64,000 bases of DNA from positions 3,646,701 through 3,710,700 of the forward strand of contig NZ_CP093845.1 in the NCBI RefSeq assembly GCF_024732245.1, read 5' to 3'. The notes under the pieces are model-generated. The model ran no database searches. It was not told the origin of the DNA and was given only the letters and a program-made list of their open reading frames with translations. Made by a program: the position numbers and the translations under genes. This document shows, piece after piece, positions 54,577 to 63,935 of the stretch. The DNA comes from Dietzia sp. B32. Lineage in GTDB: Bacteria; Actinomycetota; Actinomycetes; Mycobacteriales; Mycobacteriaceae. Every line of letters begins with the position of its first letter. The stretch's first letter is position 1.

Positions 54577-54596
54577 TACTGTATGTTCGTACAGTA
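54577..54596. promoter_or_regulatory. Palindromic operator for the adjacent TetR regulator
   Basis: TACTGTA-TGTTCG-TACAGTA is a perfect inverted repeat with 7-bp arms in the divergent region between tetR and the thioesterase. Size and symmetry are typical of TetR operators. Confidence 0.65.
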
Positions 54597-54808
54597 CAAG
54601 GTGTCCCGGCTCAGTCGGCCTTGTCGACCTGACTATCGTGCCGTCGACAGCCAGTTGCTCAGGCCACCCGCATCGGGCCTCAGGGCCCCTTGGACGTCCC
54701 GGTCAAAGGTTGGGTCACGGGTCGGACGTGCGGGTGTCGGCGATATCTCCGTCGCCACAAGCCGAGGTATCGCACCCAGTACAACTTCATCGACAGGAAG
54801 GTCTGGAC

Positions 54809-55333
54809 ATGGACACATTTCGCGACAAGGCCGGCGAGCCGATAGGTACCGATATCGACAACTGGGTGGCCTCGTTCACGCGCATGGAATCCGGTTCCTC
54901 CGAGCTTCCTCCCCACCACCCCAACTGCCTTGGCTGTGGACCAGAGAACCCGAATGGTCACTTCCTCTCGGTACGGCGTGACGGAGACGGCGTCGTCGCA
55001 CACCACCAGTTCGACCAGCGCCACGTCGGGGCACCGGGCATTGCACACGGCGGCGCGGTAGCGACCGTGATTGACGACCTATTCGGCTTCTTGCTGTATT
55101 CGGTCGGCGAGCTCGCCGTGACGCGCCGTCTCGAGCTCGACTATCTTGCGCCAGCACTACTCGACACCCCCTACATCCTGCGCGCTGCAGTTCGGTCTCG
55201 CGATGGCCGGAAATTGGACCTCAAGTCCACGATGGAGGATGCAGAGGGCCGCACTGTTATTACTGCCACTGCCCTGTTCATCGTGGTCGAGGTTGAACAC
55301 TTTTTGCAGTCACAGAGAAACTCGAGGACTTAG
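54809..55333 (+). CDS. PaaI-family hotdog thioesterase
   Basis: A 174-residue hotdog-fold acyl-CoA thioesterase. NCLGCGPENPNGHFLSV and the HGG motif in GIAHGGAVATVIDDLFGF are typical of the group. AGGAAGG lies before the ATG at 54809; a longer frame upstream has no family similarity. It is divergent from the TetR gene and probably its target. It may release fatty acids from acyl-CoA formed during hydrocarbon breakdown. Confidence 0.88.
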   Translation: MDTFRDKAGEPIGTDIDNWVASFTRMESGSSELPPHHPNCLGCGPENPNGHFLSVRRDGDGVVAHHQFDQRHVGAPGIAHGGAVATVIDDLFGFLLYSVGELAVTRRLELDYLAPALLDTPYILRAAVRSRDGRKLDLKSTMEDAEGRTVITATALFIVVEVEHFLQSQRNSRT

Positions 55334-55482
55334 GCCAAACTCACCGCCGCGAGCACCAGGCCCGAATACGTCGAGGGTGTCGGCGGAGCCTGAAGCTATT
55401 GAACGCCACGCCCAAAGAAAGGGCGAAGCTGAAGGCACCGTGCATTGCCAGTTGCCCTGTACGAGTCAACCAAGTGGCAGCG

Positions 55483-56505
55483 CTACCTACGACGGAACCC
55501 CGTCGGCGGGTGGCCGGTCCAGTGCTTGAAAGCGTGTGAAAAGCTGGCGAGGTCGCTATATCCGAGGTCCGTGGCGATCTCGCTCGCGGACACAGATCCG
55601 TCCAGTAAACGAAGAATCGCGTACTCACGAATGACCGACTGGCGCAGTCCGCGATAGGTCATCCCTTCCTCAGAGAGGCGCCGCTTAAGTGTGCTCGTAG
55701 AGATGGAGAGTTCGTCTGCAATCCACTGACTTCCACAATCTGCGGGACGCTTCTCTATCAGACGTCTCACCTTGTCCGAATACGAGGCGATTTTACTCCG
55801 CTCGTCGAGCCTTCGCTGCAAGTCACTGATAGCGAGTCGATACGCCACGGGGTCAGAGAACCGGCAGACGTGATTGACCGCGTCAACGGGAAAATGCAGA
55901 ATGGACAGTGAAGCGTCAAATACCAGGCGACCAGCTAACCGATCCTGATCCACGGGCAGACCTTCCGGAGCGGGCCAACCCAGTGAGAGTGTGATGTCTG
56001 GTGCATCGCCAACGAGTATATTCAGCAGCCTCAGCAGGACCGCACCACAGTAGGTGACCACTAGGGAGTCTAGGACTCGATCGCCCGTCTGCCCATTGAG
56101 CGCGACAGACACTCCGTGTCCACCTGCGTAGAACTGCGCACTCAGGGCTGGGGTTATTAGCGGCAGGTAGACAAGCAATTCCAATATCTCGCCTGCGGAA
56201 CCTGCGCTTACTAGTGGGACGCTTAATGGTCCGAAGGACGTCAGATGAGCATGCTGGGCGAACGCCAAACCGAGGGTCGTTGCTTGGTCAACGTCGAGGT
56301 CGGGCAAGGCTTCCCTGATCCACCGCAGGGGAACTTGGGCGTTGATGGCGAGAAGTGACTCGACGTCGCTTCGCTCACGATCCATGATCTCGCGAAACCG
56401 TGCAACGGCGTCTTGCTCCAGAACTGGGCTCTCAAGTAACTGCGCGAACACGAGCGGTGGCACGCCCTCGCGATCAAGATTCATCGCCCCCGCCTTCTGA
56501 GCCAA
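55483..56505 (-). CDS. AraC-family regulator of the CYP153 operon
   Basis: A 340-residue activator with an N-terminal ligand-binding domain of the Arabinose_bd (PF12625) kind and a C-terminal AraC helix-turn-helix pair (about 240-340; WIADELSISTSTLKRRLSEEG and LGYSDLASFSHAFKHWTGHPPTGFRRR). It is divergent from the ferredoxin-CYP153-reductase operon. In Dietzia an AraC protein at this position has been described as an alkane-responsive activator of CYP153; applying that here is by analogy. Base composition is clearly less GC-rich than in the 5-43 kb region. Confidence 0.9.
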   Translation of the reverse strand: MAQKAGAMNLDREGVPPLVFAQLLESPVLEQDAVARFREIMDRERSDVESLLAINAQVPLRWIREALPDLDVDQATTLGLAFAQHAHLTSFGPLSVPLVSAGSAGEILELLVYLPLITPALSAQFYAGGHGVSVALNGQTGDRVLDSLVVTYCGAVLLRLLNILVGDAPDITLSLGWPAPEGLPVDQDRLAGRLVFDASLSILHFPVDAVNHVCRFSDPVAYRLAISDLQRRLDERSKIASYSDKVRRLIEKRPADCGSQWIADELSISTSTLKRRLSEEGMTYRGLRQSVIREYAILRLLDGSVSASEIATDLGYSDLASFSHAFKHWTGHPPTGFRRR

Positions 56506-56548
56506 ATTAACAAGCTTCTGCCCTCAATCAACCTAGCCGCAGTCGTCG

Positions 56549-56577
56549 TTGTTAGCAATGCTGTGAGCAGCTATTAC
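56549..56577 (+). promoter_or_regulatory. Sigma-70-type promoter of the ferredoxin-CYP153 operon
   Basis: TTGTTA at 56549-56554 and TATTAC at 56572-56577 are separated by exactly 17 bases, 25 bases before the ferredoxin ATG. The AraC activator would be expected to bind just upstream (56506-56548). Confidence 0.6.
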
Positions 56578-56602
56578 CCGAACAACCATGCAGGAGCCAG
56601 CG

Positions 56603-56923
56603 ATGACAGTCGTAACCTTCGTCTCACATGAGGGAGAGAAGCACGTGGTGCCCTTAGAGGAGGGGCAGTCACTCATGCGGATCGCCGTCAACAACGCGGT
56701 GCCCGGGATTGACGCTGACTGCGGAGGCGAAGCCGCGTGCGGCACGTGTCATGTCATCGTTGATCCGCAGTGGTCCGAACAGGTCGGCCTCTCGGGAGCA
56801 AGTGAAGAGGAAATGCTCGCAATGAACCCGGAAAGGCTGCCGACCTCTCGACTGTCGTGCCAGATGACCGCGTCCGCGGATTGGGACGGCCTGGTCGTCC
56901 AGGTGCCAGAGTTCCAGATGTAA
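56603..56923 (+). CDS. [2Fe-2S] ferredoxin, adrenodoxin/putidaredoxin type
   Basis: A 106-residue ferredoxin that passes electrons to the P450. The cluster ligands are in DADCGGEAACGTCHVIV (C-x5-C-x2-C) and SRLSCQM. AGGAG seven bases before the ATG at 56603 decides the start over an ATG at 56588. It is first in the operon with CYP153 and the reductase and 20 bases before the P450 start. Confidence 0.93.
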   Translation: MTVVTFVSHEGEKHVVPLEEGQSLMRIAVNNAVPGIDADCGGEAACGTCHVIVDPQWSEQVGLSGASEEEMLAMNPERLPTSRLSCQMTASADWDGLVVQVPEFQM

Positions 56924-56943
56924 CGACGAAGGGATCAAGAGTC

Positions 56944-58335
56944 GTGTCAAGCAATCATGTAGAAGTCGGGGACAGAATCCGGTCGGCCATCCCGATGGAT
57001 CTTCAGATCCGGGGCGCCCATCTGTACGACAGGACTCGGCGCTGGGTGACAAGGACGAATGGGAAGAAGCTCTTCGTAGAAAGTCCCATTCCTCCCGTCG
57101 AGGATGTCGAGCTCGCCGACATCGACCTCAGTAATCCCTTTCTCTATCGCCAAGGCCGCTGGCAGTCCTACTATGAGCGCCTGCGAAACGAGGCTCCGGT
57201 CCACTTTCAGCCCAACAGTGCGTTCGGGCCGTTCTGGTCAGTGACCCGACATGAAGACATCATCGCGGTCGATAAGAACCATGAGGTCTTCTCCGCCGAG
57301 CCGATGATAGTGATCGGGGCCCCGCCTCGTTTTCTCGATATTGAGATGTTCATCGCGATGGACCCACCGCGCCACGACGTGCAGCGAGCAGCTGTGCAGG
57401 GGGTGGTGGCGCCGAAGAACCTGCGCGAGATGGAGACGCTCATTCGGTCTCGGGTTCGCGAGGTACTAGACGACTTGCCGGTGAATCAGCCGTTCGATTG
57501 GGTCCAGGCTGTCTCGATCGAACTGACAGCTCGAATGCTCGCGACGCTCTTGGACTTCCCATACGAGGAACGTCACAAACTCGTGTACTGGTCAGATATT
57601 GCAACTTCGTTCGAGGAAGCGAACGGTGGTCCTGCGGACCTCGACGAGACGTTCGACGGAATGCGCGAGATGGCGAGCGGTCTGAGTTCTCTGTGGTACG
57701 ACAAGAAGGCTCGGTTAGCAGAGGGGGAGGAACCCGGTTTCGACCTGGTCACCATGCTGCAGAGCAACGAGAACACCAAGGATCTGATCGACCGCCCGAT
57801 GGAATTCATGGGCAACTTTGTGCTGTTGATCGTCGGAGGGAACGACACGACCCGGAACTCGATGAGTGGTGGCGTTCTGGCGCTGAACCGGTTCCCAGAC
57901 CAGTTCGAAAAGCTCAAGTCCAACCCTGACCTGATCCCCAACATGGTCTCCGAGATAATCCGGTGGCAAACGCCGCTGGCCTACATGCGCCGAATCGCCA
58001 AGACTGACACTATCTTGAACGGTCAGTTCATCCGTAAGGGTGACAAGGTCGTGATGTGGTACGCCTCAGGCAACCGCGACGAGCGTGTGTTCGAGCGGCC
58101 CGAAGACTTCATCATCGACCGGGCCAACGTCCGCAACCACATCTCCTTCGGGTTCGGCGTACACCGGTGCATGGGCAACCGACTGGCCGAAATGCAGCTG
58201 CGGATCCTCTGGGAAGAGCTGCTCCCCCGCTTCGAGAACATCGAGGTCGTCGGCGAACCCGAGTACGTGCAGTCCAACTTCGTGCGGGGTATCAGCAAGA
58301 TGATGGTGCGCCTCACCCCGAAATCCGGCACATGA
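56944..58335 (+). CDS. Cytochrome P450, CYP153-type alkane/fatty acid omega-hydroxylase
   Basis: A 463-residue soluble P450. The haem ligand is Cys in FGFGVHRCMGNRLAEMQ near residue 411. The I-helix is LLIVGGNDTTRNSMSGGVLAL with the GGNDTTRN motif characteristic of CYP153, and the K-helix ExxR is EIIRWQTPLAYMRR. CYP153 enzymes hydroxylate the terminal carbon of medium-chain alkanes. The start is the GTG at 56944, with AAGGGA upstream. The stop overlaps the reductase start (ATGA). Confidence 0.93.
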   Translation: MSSNHVEVGDRIRSAIPMDLQIRGAHLYDRTRRWVTRTNGKKLFVESPIPPVEDVELADIDLSNPFLYRQGRWQSYYERLRNEAPVHFQPNSAFGPFWSVTRHEDIIAVDKNHEVFSAEPMIVIGAPPRFLDIEMFIAMDPPRHDVQRAAVQGVVAPKNLREMETLIRSRVREVLDDLPVNQPFDWVQAVSIELTARMLATLLDFPYEERHKLVYWSDIATSFEEANGGPADLDETFDGMREMASGLSSLWYDKKARLAEGEEPGFDLVTMLQSNENTKDLIDRPMEFMGNFVLLIVGGNDTTRNSMSGGVLALNRFPDQFEKLKSNPDLIPNMVSEIIRWQTPLAYMRRIAKTDTILNGQFIRKGDKVVMWYASGNRDERVFERPEDFIIDRANVRNHISFGFGVHRCMGNRLAEMQLRILWEELLPRFENIEVVGEPEYVQSNFVRGISKMMVRLTPKSGT

Positions 58336-59552
58336 CATCGCAGCGAGCCCTCATCATCGGTGCCAGCCATGCCGGAGCCCAACTCGCGGCGAGCCTACGG
58401 CAGGACGGGTGGAGCGGTGAGATCGTCCTCATCGGCGAGGAGCCCACGGTGCCCTACCAGCGCCCGCCACTGTCGAAGGCGTATCTCGCCGGGAAAACCA
58501 CCCTCGACGAGATCACCATCCGCAGTTCGGACTTCTACTCCAAGCAGCGAATCCAGCTTCTCAACGCGCACGTGGAGGCGATCGACCGCTCGGCTGGGCA
58601 CATCGTTATGAGCACCGGCGACACACTGACATACGACAAGCTCGCGCTGTGCACGGGAGCCCGCCCTCGTCAGCTCCGCGTTCCTGGGGCCGATCTCGCC
58701 GGGGTCCATTACCTTCGTACCGCCGCAGACGTCGAGTTGATCCGCACGTCCGCCGCCCCCGGGCGGCGGGTGGTGATCGTCGGGGGCGGCTACATCGGAC
58801 TTGAGACGGCCGCCTCACTAGGGGCACTGGGCCTGGAAGTCACCGTGCTCGAGGCGACCACTCGCGTCCTCGAGCGGGTCACTGCTCCCGACGTATCAAC
58901 GTTCTTCGAGCGGATCCACCGAGAGGAGGGCATCGATATCCGAACGGGCGCCAAAGTCGCAGCATTAGTCGGAGACGATTGCGTCCGGGAGGTCACACTA
59001 TCTACTGGCGAGTCGATTCCGACTGATCTGGTCATCGTGGGTATCGGTGTTGAACCGAGAACAGAACTCGCCGAGGCGGCGGGCTTGACCCTGAACGATG
59101 GTGTGGTGATCGACGAGCACGCCCGAACCAGTGACCCAGCCATCGTTGCCGCCGGAGACTGTGCCAGCAAGTACATCTCTCGATACGGTCGCCGAGTCCG
59201 GCTGGAGTGCGTACCCGGAGCAACCGATCAGGCGAAACTCGCCGCGGCTACCCTTTGCGGGAAGTCCAAGAGCGCAGTGTCGCTGCCCTGGTTCTGGTCA
59301 GATCAATACGATCTCAAGCTGCAGATCGCCGGTCTCAACACCGGTTACGACGAAGTCGTCCTCAGCGGTGACCCCACGCGGGACCGCGACTTCAGCTGCT
59401 TCTACCTCCGTGATGGCGAACTCCTTGCTGCAGACTGCATCAATCGTCCCCGTGATTTCATGCTCAGCAAACAGGTCATCACACAGCAGCGTCCTTTCGT
59501 CCGGACCGATTTCGCCCATACGGGTTCTCCCGATTCCTTGCGCAATGGGTAA
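58332..59552 (+). CDS. NAD(P)H-dependent ferredoxin reductase (FAD)
   Basis: A 406-residue reductase of the putidaredoxin reductase/BphA4 family that transfers electrons from NAD(P)H to the ferredoxin. The FAD motif is GASHAGAQLA at residue 10, the NAD motif VVIVGGGYIGLETAASLG near 147, and a third FAD contact VAAGDCASKY near 275. The ATG at 58332 overlaps the P450 stop. With the ferredoxin and P450 it completes a class I three-component system. Confidence 0.95.
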   Translation: MTSQRALIIGASHAGAQLAASLRQDGWSGEIVLIGEEPTVPYQRPPLSKAYLAGKTTLDEITIRSSDFYSKQRIQLLNAHVEAIDRSAGHIVMSTGDTLTYDKLALCTGARPRQLRVPGADLAGVHYLRTAADVELIRTSAAPGRRVVIVGGGYIGLETAASLGALGLEVTVLEATTRVLERVTAPDVSTFFERIHREEGIDIRTGAKVAALVGDDCVREVTLSTGESIPTDLVIVGIGVEPRTELAEAAGLTLNDGVVIDEHARTSDPAIVAAGDCASKYISRYGRRVRLECVPGATDQAKLAAATLCGKSKSAVSLPWFWSDQYDLKLQIAGLNTGYDEVVLSGDPTRDRDFSCFYLRDGELLAADCINRPRDFMLSKQVITQQRPFVRTDFAHTGSPDSLRNG

Positions 59553-59672
59553 GCCAGTCCCGAGCGAGACTCGCACGGTCAGCGGCGGAGCCTCGACGAA
59601 CGGCGCTGACATCCCACTGGCGCAGCAAGAGAGCCCGGTTCGTGCCCGCCTGCCGTTCAGAAAGGAACTCTG

Positions 59673-60734
59673 ATGACTCGCCAGACGCTCATCGAGAACT
59701 ATCCACATCGGGTCGGGGGGCACTGCGGCTCAGCCGCGATGCGAGACCTCCTGCACTGGCAAGGCCTCGGCTGGGAAGAACCGCCCGATGAAGGTCTCGT
59801 CTTCACCCTCGGGGGGTCACTTGGCCTGTCCTACTTGCGCTCGAGCGACCTCTTCCCGCCGCTTTATCTGGTAGGGAGAGACTCCGATTTCGAAGTAAAT
59901 CTCCCCCATCTACTGGGCGCACAGGTCCAAGTGCTCACGACCGACGATCCCCGAGAAGGATGGTCGTGGATTAGCCAGGAGGTCGATGCCGGAAGGCCAG
60001 CCCTGATATGGGGCGACATCGCGGAGTTGCCCTACCTGCGGGTTCGGCTCCAAATGAGTCGCCACGATATCGTGGTAATTGGTTACGACGAGGCGGAGAG
60101 GATCGCCTTCGTTGTTGACAACGACCGTGCCGAGGTCCAAAAGGTTCCGTTCGACGCTCTCGCTCGAGCACGGTCGTCGATGTCATTCCCACAACCGACA
60201 CGTCACACCACGTACCGCATCGCCTGGCCGCATGAGTTACCAGACCTTGCGCAGGTTGCCGCAGCGGCTTTCCGTCAATCGGCAGCGAACATGCGCCACC
60301 CAACTCCGCCAGGAGTCGTTGATCTCACGACCGCGGTGAGCGGTTCCGAAGGCTTAGCAGCGGTCGCCCAGCTCGCCGCTGATGTCCGGACTTGGTCCCA
60401 TCTACCGGCTGACGAACTCGAGATCCTCTTATTCAGCTTGAGCGCTTTCATCGAGAAGGCCGGCACCGGTGGCGGCCTGTTCCGAAAGCTGCTCGCTGAC
60501 GGCTGCGCGGACGTGGCACGTTTGACCGGTGACCTCGCGACCGAAGATCTCGCCGTAGCCGCCAGACACTGTGCACAGACATGGACGGAGGCCGGCCGAG
60601 CCGGGATCGAGCACGAGGTCGATGTGCGTACTCGGCTGGAACGTGTGGCTTCGGCGGTTAGCCTCCTGCCCACGCTCGAGCTTCAACTGGCTGAAGCTCT
60701 GGAGTCAGCTTCGCGATCGCTTGCAGCAGCCTGA
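59673..60734 (+). CDS. BtrH-like protein (BtrH_N/DUF4872), possible Cys-dependent acyltransferase
   Basis: A 353-residue protein similar in layout to butirosin BtrH: a papain-like N-terminal domain (about 5-150) with the nucleophile segment HCGSAAMRDLLHW (Cys18) and a likely catalytic His/Asp in MSRHDIVVIGYDEAERIAFVVDND, then a helical C-terminal domain of DUF4872 type. BtrH moves an acyl chain from a carrier protein to an aminoglycoside. Here no carrier protein or glycoside genes adjoin. It follows the CYP153 reductase by 120 bases on the same strand, so it may join that operon. The substrate is unknown. Confidence 0.78.
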   Translation: MTRQTLIENYPHRVGGHCGSAAMRDLLHWQGLGWEEPPDEGLVFTLGGSLGLSYLRSSDLFPPLYLVGRDSDFEVNLPHLLGAQVQVLTTDDPREGWSWISQEVDAGRPALIWGDIAELPYLRVRLQMSRHDIVVIGYDEAERIAFVVDNDRAEVQKVPFDALARARSSMSFPQPTRHTTYRIAWPHELPDLAQVAAAAFRQSAANMRHPTPPGVVDLTTAVSGSEGLAAVAQLAADVRTWSHLPADELEILLFSLSAFIEKAGTGGGLFRKLLADGCADVARLTGDLATEDLAVAARHCAQTWTEAGRAGIEHEVDVRTRLERVASAVSLLPTLELQLAEALESASRSLAAA

Positions 60735-60905
60735 CTAATCGGGAAGTCAAAACTGGACGGTAGAAGTTCCGGCCGCACTCAGACTGCAGCGGATGGCTCG
60801 CCGCCGCTCGCACCGAAACGACCGGGCTCTAGGGTTGCCTCGCCACCTCCCCGGCGACCTCGGCGATCGAGCGGTCACACCCATCCGACAAGAAGAAGCC
60901 CCGAT

Positions 60906-61592
60906 TTAGCGAGATCCGACGGCGCCAGGGCGGTTCAGATCGTGGCCGAACTCGGCCTGGATGGGTTCGCCTCCCTGCTTGCGGGCAGCAAGAAAATCAT
61001 CAACGAGTTGCACGCATCCGTCGTGGTCGACCGTGCAGAGCCCAGTAAGGCGAGCGAACACGACGGGACCCAGGAGTTGAACGATCGCGAAGGTGGTGTC
61101 GACGTTGCCGAGCTGTGCTCGAACGTCAGGATGTGTGAGGATGCGGTCAAAGGGCTGCCGGTACTCCTCGATGACTCGACTACGCAGTGAGGTGATCGCG
61201 GCCGAATCGGCAGGATCGCCGCCGACTGATCCGATTGACAGCCAAGCCAGAGTCGTAATGTTCAGCGGCGCCTGGTCAATCAGGTCGGCTTGGGCCGTGA
61301 GAAGCGCGATGAGTTGGTCGCGTACCGACCCACTGTCGGCAGAGACCTCGACGCGAGGCAACAGCCGCTCGAAGGTCGCCGCAAGCAACTGGGCGGTCCC
61401 GCCGAAATGCCGATAGAGCGTGGCCCGCGCAACCTTTGACATTCGAGTGACCGCCTCGACGGTAACCGCCTCTACACCGCCAGTGCTCAGGAGATGCGTG
61501 GCAGCGTCGAGCAATCGTTTTCGTGAGCGCAGCAGTCGCGGATCGAGCTGATCGTCGTCCGTAGCGGGCCGGTCAGCACTCCAGTCGTTCAC
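60906..61592 (-). CDS. TetR-family transcriptional regulator
   Basis: A 228-residue repressor with an N-terminal TetR helix-turn-helix (about 20-70; LLDAATHLLSTGGVEAVTVEAVTRMSKVARATLYRHFGGTAQLL). It is divergent from the 14-helix MFS exporter, which it likely represses. The 117-base gap between them has AT-richer repeats (GATACTGTGATAC near 61651-61663) that could be the operator. It is convergent with the BtrH-like gene across 171 bases with no clear terminator. Confidence 0.92.
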   Translation of the reverse strand: MNDWSADRPATDDDQLDPRLLRSRKRLLDAATHLLSTGGVEAVTVEAVTRMSKVARATLYRHFGGTAQLLAATFERLLPRVEVSADSGSVRDQLIALLTAQADLIDQAPLNITTLAWLSIGSVGGDPADSAAITSLRSRVIEEYRQPFDRILTHPDVRAQLGNVDTTFAIVQLLGPVVFARLTGLCTVDHDGCVQLVDDFLAARKQGGEPIQAEFGHDLNRPGAVGSR

Positions 61593-61709
61593 GCTCTCCC
61601 CTTCGGCCGACGGTCACTTCTCGTCCAAGCTAACCTGTCCAGCCAGCCGGATACTGTGATACTACTTGTCTCAGACCAAGACCGACCATCTCACAGCAAG
61701 GGGCCGGCG

Positions 61710-63287
61710 ATGCACTCACCCCAACAGACCATCACCGAGTCATCCCGGTGGACCCGAGCCGAATGGTGGATGCTCACGGTGTCGTGCCTAGCCGTGGCGT
61801 TGGTGGTCGCGGCCATGGCCGCGCTGTATTCGGCATTACCGGAGATTGCGGTAGAGACTGGAGCGACGCAAGCCCAGCTGACCTGGATCGTCGACGGCTA
61901 CACGCTGGTACTGGCGTGCCTGGTCCTGCCCGCTGGAGCGATCGGTGACCGCTATGGCAGACGCGCAGTTCTCGTAATAGGCCTGGCGATATTCACCATG
62001 GCATCCGCACTTCCCCTGCTGCTGTCTGACCCGGCCTGGTTGATCGCTGCGCGAGCGATTGCCGGGGCGGGCGCTGCACTGGTAATGCCCTCGACGCTAT
62101 CGATTCTGACTGCTGGTTTCGCCGCCGTTCATCGCGGCCGAGCAGTAGGTGTGTGGGCTGGAGTCGCCGGCTCCGGAGCAGTGTTAGGCATCCTCGGCGC
62201 CGGGGTGCTGCTTGAGCGCTGGTCGTGGGTGTCGGTATTTGTCGGACTGACCGCAGCGGGAGCCCTACTGGCCGCGCTGGCATGCACGATCGCTGAGTCC
62301 AGCCAGCATGATCACCCTCCCGTGGACTGGGTGGGCGCGGCGGCAGCTGCAGTCGCGGTTGCGGGAATCGTATTCGCCACGATCGAGTTTCCCGCGCGGG
62401 GCTGGGCCGACTCGATCGTTCTCGCCAGCGCCGGGGCCGGCATATTGGCGACAGCCTTTTTTATCCTGATTGAGCTGCGATCCTCGGCCCCCTTGTTGGA
62501 TGTTCGGTTGTTCGCCAAGCGCGGCTTCAGCGCCGGCTCGTTGTCGGTGGCCATCCAATTCTTGGTCACTTTCGGGGTATTCCTACTCCTGGTGCAGTAC
62601 CTGCAACTGATCCTGGGATACGGACCGCTGGCCTCGGCGTTGGGATTGGTGCCGATGACGGTCCCCCTGATCGTGATCTCGGTGATCGCCCCCCGACTGT
62701 CACAGCGATTTGGACTACGAGTGATGACCGTCGCCGGTCTGGCGACCATCGCAGTTGGCCTGATGCTGGTCAGCCGGATGACCGTCGATGCACGTTACCT
62801 CGACCTGCTATGGCCGCTGTTGATCATGAGCGCAGGGCTCGGACTATGCACAGCCCCAGCGACCTACGCGATCATCGCCGAAACTCCGGAGAGCAAACAC
62901 GGGGTCGCCGCCGCAGTCAACGATGCGGCCCGCGAGATCGGCGCTGCGATGGGGATCGCAGTGGCCGGCAGTGTGCTGGCCGCCGGATACACCCGCCACA
63001 TCCAACCCGCCCTGCCTCAGTTACCCGAACCTGCCCGCGGTCCGGTCTCCGACTCCCTGGCCGCCGCCCTAGAGATCGCCGCACAAGCCGGACCAATGGC
63101 GCAACCATTGGTCGACTACGCCAAAGAGGCATTTGTCAACGGCAGCAGTCAGGCCACACTTACGTTGGCAATCCTCACCGCCGCAGCCGCAGTCTTGCTA
63201 GCGATCCTTGCCCCGGGCACTGCTGCGCGTGACCACAAGACCACGGCCAGTTCCACAGCACCGGCACACCGGGACAGCGTCGGATAG
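61710..63287 (+). CDS. MFS drug exporter, DHA2 (14-helix) type
   Basis: A 525-residue EmrB/QacA-type proton antiporter with about fourteen transmembrane helices. The antiporter motif A is GAIGDRYGRRAVLVIGL near residue 80, and motif C-like WAGVAGSGAVLGILGAGVLLERWSW lies near 150. AAGGGG stands seven bases before the ATG at 61710, and the longer frame start at 61656 is unlikely. Paired with a divergent TetR repressor, it probably exports a toxic or hydrophobic compound. Confidence 0.93.
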   Translation: MHSPQQTITESSRWTRAEWWMLTVSCLAVALVVAAMAALYSALPEIAVETGATQAQLTWIVDGYTLVLACLVLPAGAIGDRYGRRAVLVIGLAIFTMASALPLLLSDPAWLIAARAIAGAGAALVMPSTLSILTAGFAAVHRGRAVGVWAGVAGSGAVLGILGAGVLLERWSWVSVFVGLTAAGALLAALACTIAESSQHDHPPVDWVGAAAAAVAVAGIVFATIEFPARGWADSIVLASAGAGILATAFFILIELRSSAPLLDVRLFAKRGFSAGSLSVAIQFLVTFGVFLLLVQYLQLILGYGPLASALGLVPMTVPLIVISVIAPRLSQRFGLRVMTVAGLATIAVGLMLVSRMTVDARYLDLLWPLLIMSAGLGLCTAPATYAIIAETPESKHGVAAAVNDAAREIGAAMGIAVAGSVLAAGYTRHIQPALPQLPEPARGPVSDSLAAALEIAAQAGPMAQPLVDYAKEAFVNGSSQATLTLAILTAAAAVLLAILAPGTAARDHKTTASSTAPAHRDSVG

Positions 63288-63431
63288 GTGGCCCGTCCGG
63301 CTTCCGGCTGCACTGACTCGTGCCTGGAGAAACTGCGCAAGGTCAGCAAGAACCGCGGTCACTTCCCGAGTGCAGAATCTCGGCGGTCGCGCTGCTGTGG
63401 CTAGCGATACCCACCATCTTCAGGGCGGGGG

Positions 63432-63935
63432 TCAGTGGCTGATGCGTCCACGCTGTGACTGCAGGGTGGGCGGTAGCAGCCGTTCGGCGACCGCGCCGGT
63501 GATGGCGGCGAAGACGGCTTTGTGAAGGATGTCCACGGCCTGCTCACTCGCGGGCCAGGTCGACGGCGGCGCTCCGACTCCGGTGGCGTTTTCCACGGTT
63601 TGGTCAAATCCCAGCCGGACGGCGGTGTGCCACACGGTCGCATGAACTCCTCGGATCCCGGTGGCCGCCCACACGCCGCGAATAGCACCCAGCGCCGCGC
63701 CGGTGCTGAAGTGCATGAGGTGGTTCCACCCGTCCGGGCGGTCGTCGTCGCCAGGCTTTTGGCCCAACAGCGTGAGCAGGGCGCGCGCCGGGACGTACGA
63801 GTTCGGCCTGCCCGTGATCGCCTGTTCGGCTTTCTCGCCGATGACCATCAATCCGGCCCCTACTAAGCCGGCCACCGCTCCGGTTCCGGCCGCTCGGGCA
63901 ACATGGACTGCTCGGTTCTGGGTCATACTGCTCAC
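63432..63935 (-). CDS. Small membrane-associated protein, unknown
   Basis: A 167-residue protein with a hydrophobic N-terminal segment (AAGTGAVAGLVGAGLMVIG, about 15-35), a short hydrophobic stretch near 85 (HFSTGAALGAIRGVWAATG) and a C-terminal one near 145 (AVFAAITGAVAERLL). It resembles actinobacterial proteins with glycine-rich membrane segments of unknown function. It is convergent with the MFS gene, and 144 bases between them show no clear feature. Confidence 0.7.
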   Translation of the reverse strand: MSSMTQNRAVHVARAAGTGAVAGLVGAGLMVIGEKAEQAITGRPNSYVPARALLTLLGQKPGDDDRPDGWNHLMHFSTGAALGAIRGVWAATGIRGVHATVWHTAVRLGFDQTVENATGVGAPPSTWPASEQAVDILHKAVFAAITGAVAERLLPPTLQSQRGRISH

